Assembly (NCBI GenBank): GCA_949361645.1
Contig: OX442437.1
Coordinates: forward strand, 3,244,296 to 3,308,295
Reading direction: 5' to 3'
Source of the DNA: Spongilla lacustris
Taxonomy: Eukaryota; Porifera; Demospongiae; Spongillida; Spongillidae
Length of the DNA stretch: 64,000 nt
Shown here: in pieces, positions 61,815 to 64,000 of the stretch
How the letters are laid out: each line of letters opens with the position of its first letter
Numbering within the stretch: the stretch's first letter is position 1
Translations under genes and position numbers: made by a program
Notes under the pieces: model-generated
The model's database searches: none
Told to the model about the DNA's origin: nothing
Seen by the model: the letters and a program-made list of their open reading frames with translations, nothing else

Positions 61815-62100
61815 CCAAGGTTTTCCCCAACGACTTGGACCAGAAATATACTTTATGTTTATATGAGAGTTGCAAATTTTTCACACCAGTGATTTGCTTC
61901 TGAAGAAGCTCTAATGACTGGAGGGGAGTACCAGACTTTATGTGCATGGGAGGTAAAGGCACCCATGCCCTCCTAAATGGCTGTGAGGGGCATGCCCCCT
62001 GCTGTGCTGACCTCACATCTGCATTTAAATTAATACTGCATGCTGTAAACTGTGTATCAAATTCATTGACCTTCCAACACCCATAAATGTAGTTGGTTGT
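61815..62100. repeat. Inverted duplicate, right copy
   Basis: Reverse-oriented partner of 59475-59700, with indels. On the minus strand it reads LQLSYKHKVYFWSKSLGK. The two copies enclose about 2.1 kb. Confidence 0.8.
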
Positions 62101-62224
62101 GAGCGCCGCACACTCTGGACTTGCAATGTGGGGCTATGAAATCCACCTGCAGTGAGGGGGCTAGCCCCATTGGGCTATTCTACTGTGTAACCATACACCC
62201 CTATGGATGACAATAACTTAACCC

Positions 62225-62466
62225 CCCGAGACAACAAAAATACCCCTCCCCCTATGACATGCTCAATAAATACTTCCACACACACACATCCTCAGGACAA
62301 ACTACATAATCTGCCTCCCTCATCCATGACATGCTCAATAAGCACACCCCCCCCCCCCCCCGGAACAAACTCAATCCCTCCATCCTGGACATGCTCAATA
62401 AAAAACCTCCACCCCACCTCACCTGGACCTCCCCCCCCCCCCTTTCCAGGACAAATTCAAACTCAA

Positions 62467-62475
<9 letters not shown>
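62225..62475. repeat. Degenerate minisatellite with GACATGCTCAATAA
   Basis: About five units pairing CATGCTCAATAA or AACTCAATAA with C-rich runs lead directly into the AC array. Confidence 0.8.
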
Positions 62476-62741
<266 letters not shown>

Positions 62742-63499
62742 AATACCCCCAGAACAAGCTTCTTCAGCATAAATGCTCCCAAGCAGCATAATAATATGGA
62801 CAATGCCCAGGCAGGAAAGATGTTAAACACACGCTCATAATTCAGGACAGAGATTAAATTTCCCCATCATCACAATACATTGACAATAGCGTGCATTTCA
62901 GGACATGCTACAAATACATATGCCCCCTGATGAAGGAAATGCTTTAAAGATATCTCTCTCCTTTTAAGACATGCTGCCAACGTATGAGACCTCCTCCCAC
63001 CAGAACTCGCTTTACAACCTGGAATAGAGATTCAAACTACCCTACCCCCTAAAACTAATTGCTCTATAACTTACTTATTCAAACAGCATGCTCAATATTA
63101 TACATGTAATATGCCAGTACTTTCCCCCATACAAATTTAGATTACAATTGTATACAACAAGTGCACTCTGTCTGTGTTTGGGTGCAGATACATTGAAAAT
63201 AGATGTACTGCAGACCTTTTCCAGAGTAGCGGCAATATTGCAATCACCCCCCTTTTCTTCTGTGCTCAGTCTTGACTTTCAGCTGTAGAACCAGAGCTCA
63301 TTGTGTGCATAAAACAATACACAAATGTACAAGCATTTTAAAAGTGAGACAAATTATTGCCCACATTTGGTGAAACTGTACTACCTATCAGCACCAGTTT
63401 TAACTGTGTGTGTGGGGGGGAGGGGGGGGGGGACCACCTAAAATGGAACACAGGACAAATCAAGGATCAAGTTACGAATGTAGTTGTTAACGAACTAAC

Positions 63500-63540
63500 C
63501 CAGTGGCGGATCCGGGGGATTTGGGGGCCCCTTTCAGACC
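63500..63540. mobile_element. hAT-like terminal repeat remnant
   Basis: CCAGTGGCGGATCCGGGGGA resembles the widespread CAGTGGCGGATC end of hAT-type elements. A related form on the other strand lies at 17158-17195. The partner end was not identified. Confidence 0.45.
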
Positions 63541-63723
63541 CATAATGAATAATTTTAACATTCACTAATTGGAAATTCCGAGCAAAAGAGAAAGAGAAAG
63601 ATTACTCAACGCGCTTGAACACTAGCAAAGCAACAAGTTTAAGGTAAACAGGATATCATGTTCCGCATAATTTCCACAGTAATCGTAATTAATAATAATC
63701 ACATGTACATCTCCTCTTACCCC

Positions 63724-64000
63724 TGCTATTTTGGCTGAGGCAAGTAGGAGGGTGGGTGCTGCTGCTGAAGCTGCAGAAAACAGAAAGCACACAGCCAATG
63801 ACCCTAAATGTGCTGAACTAGGCTGGAGAAACTTACTGCAATTGGGGTGAGGAAGCAAGAGGAACCTTTGCTCTACTGGCCACACGCTTGGCCTTTGGCT
63901 CTTCCTCATTTCGTAAAGCCAGGGTGATCAGTGACATGTTTGGAAGGCTAAATATCACCCTGGTTAGAGCCATAGCAAGGGCCATACTGGCTAGGAATGT
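63724..64000 (+). pseudogene. Retroelement polyprotein fragment, frameshifted
   Basis: NDPKCAELGWR in one frame is followed, after a deletion and frame change near 63845, by NWGEEARGTFALLATRLAF and FGRLNITLVRAIARAILAR. The order matches the fragment at 21408-21776. It is cut by the window end. Confidence 0.4.

Overview
This is eukaryotic nuclear DNA. Genes are split by GT-AG introns, microsatellites and minisatellites are dense, palindromic transposon remnants are frequent, and no operons are visible. The gene set (IQGAP with a WW domain, SUB1/PC4, a NIPSNAP3-like gene, ENOSF1) indicates an animal. Very short introns (51-75 nt) beside satellite-swollen ones, and frequent TACATGTA-type palindromes, suit a marine invertebrate. 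A sponge or other early-branching animal is my guess, not something I can prove.

Layout. 1-6.5 kb holds the 3' half of a NIPSNAP3-like gene and its flank (copy A). 6.6-11 kb is a higher-order array of a G-rich minisatellite that switches strand and contains a 719-bp DNA transposon. 11.7-15.3 kb is a second copy of the first block (copy B), in which the NIPSNAP exons are truncated. 15.3-17.1 kb carries inverted-repeat elements. 17.26-18.63 kb is an intronless ENOSF1/L-fuconate dehydratase-like gene. 18.83-25.45 kb (minus) is a complete four-exon SUB1/PC4 gene with a 6.2-kb intron full of foldback elements. 25.8-52.2 kb (plus) is a complete 40-exon IQGAP gene whose exons join in frame to 1701 residues. 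52.2-64 kb is mostly repeats. Within it lies a candidate two-exon minus-strand gene for a small secreted protein with eight cysteines (57.13-57.55 kb), plus coding-like and retroelement fragments.

Arrangement. SUB1 and IQGAP are head to head, with 343 bp between start codons, and probably share a bidirectional promoter. ENOSF1 and SUB1 are tail to tail, with about 200 bp between stop codons. The IQGAP repeat region is built from repeated exon pairs with a constant 1-0 intron-phase pattern. Most long IQGAP introns owe their size to tandem arrays, each with a different unit.

All exon joins were made by eye from splice sites, reading frame and remembered family sequences. No alignment or search was run.
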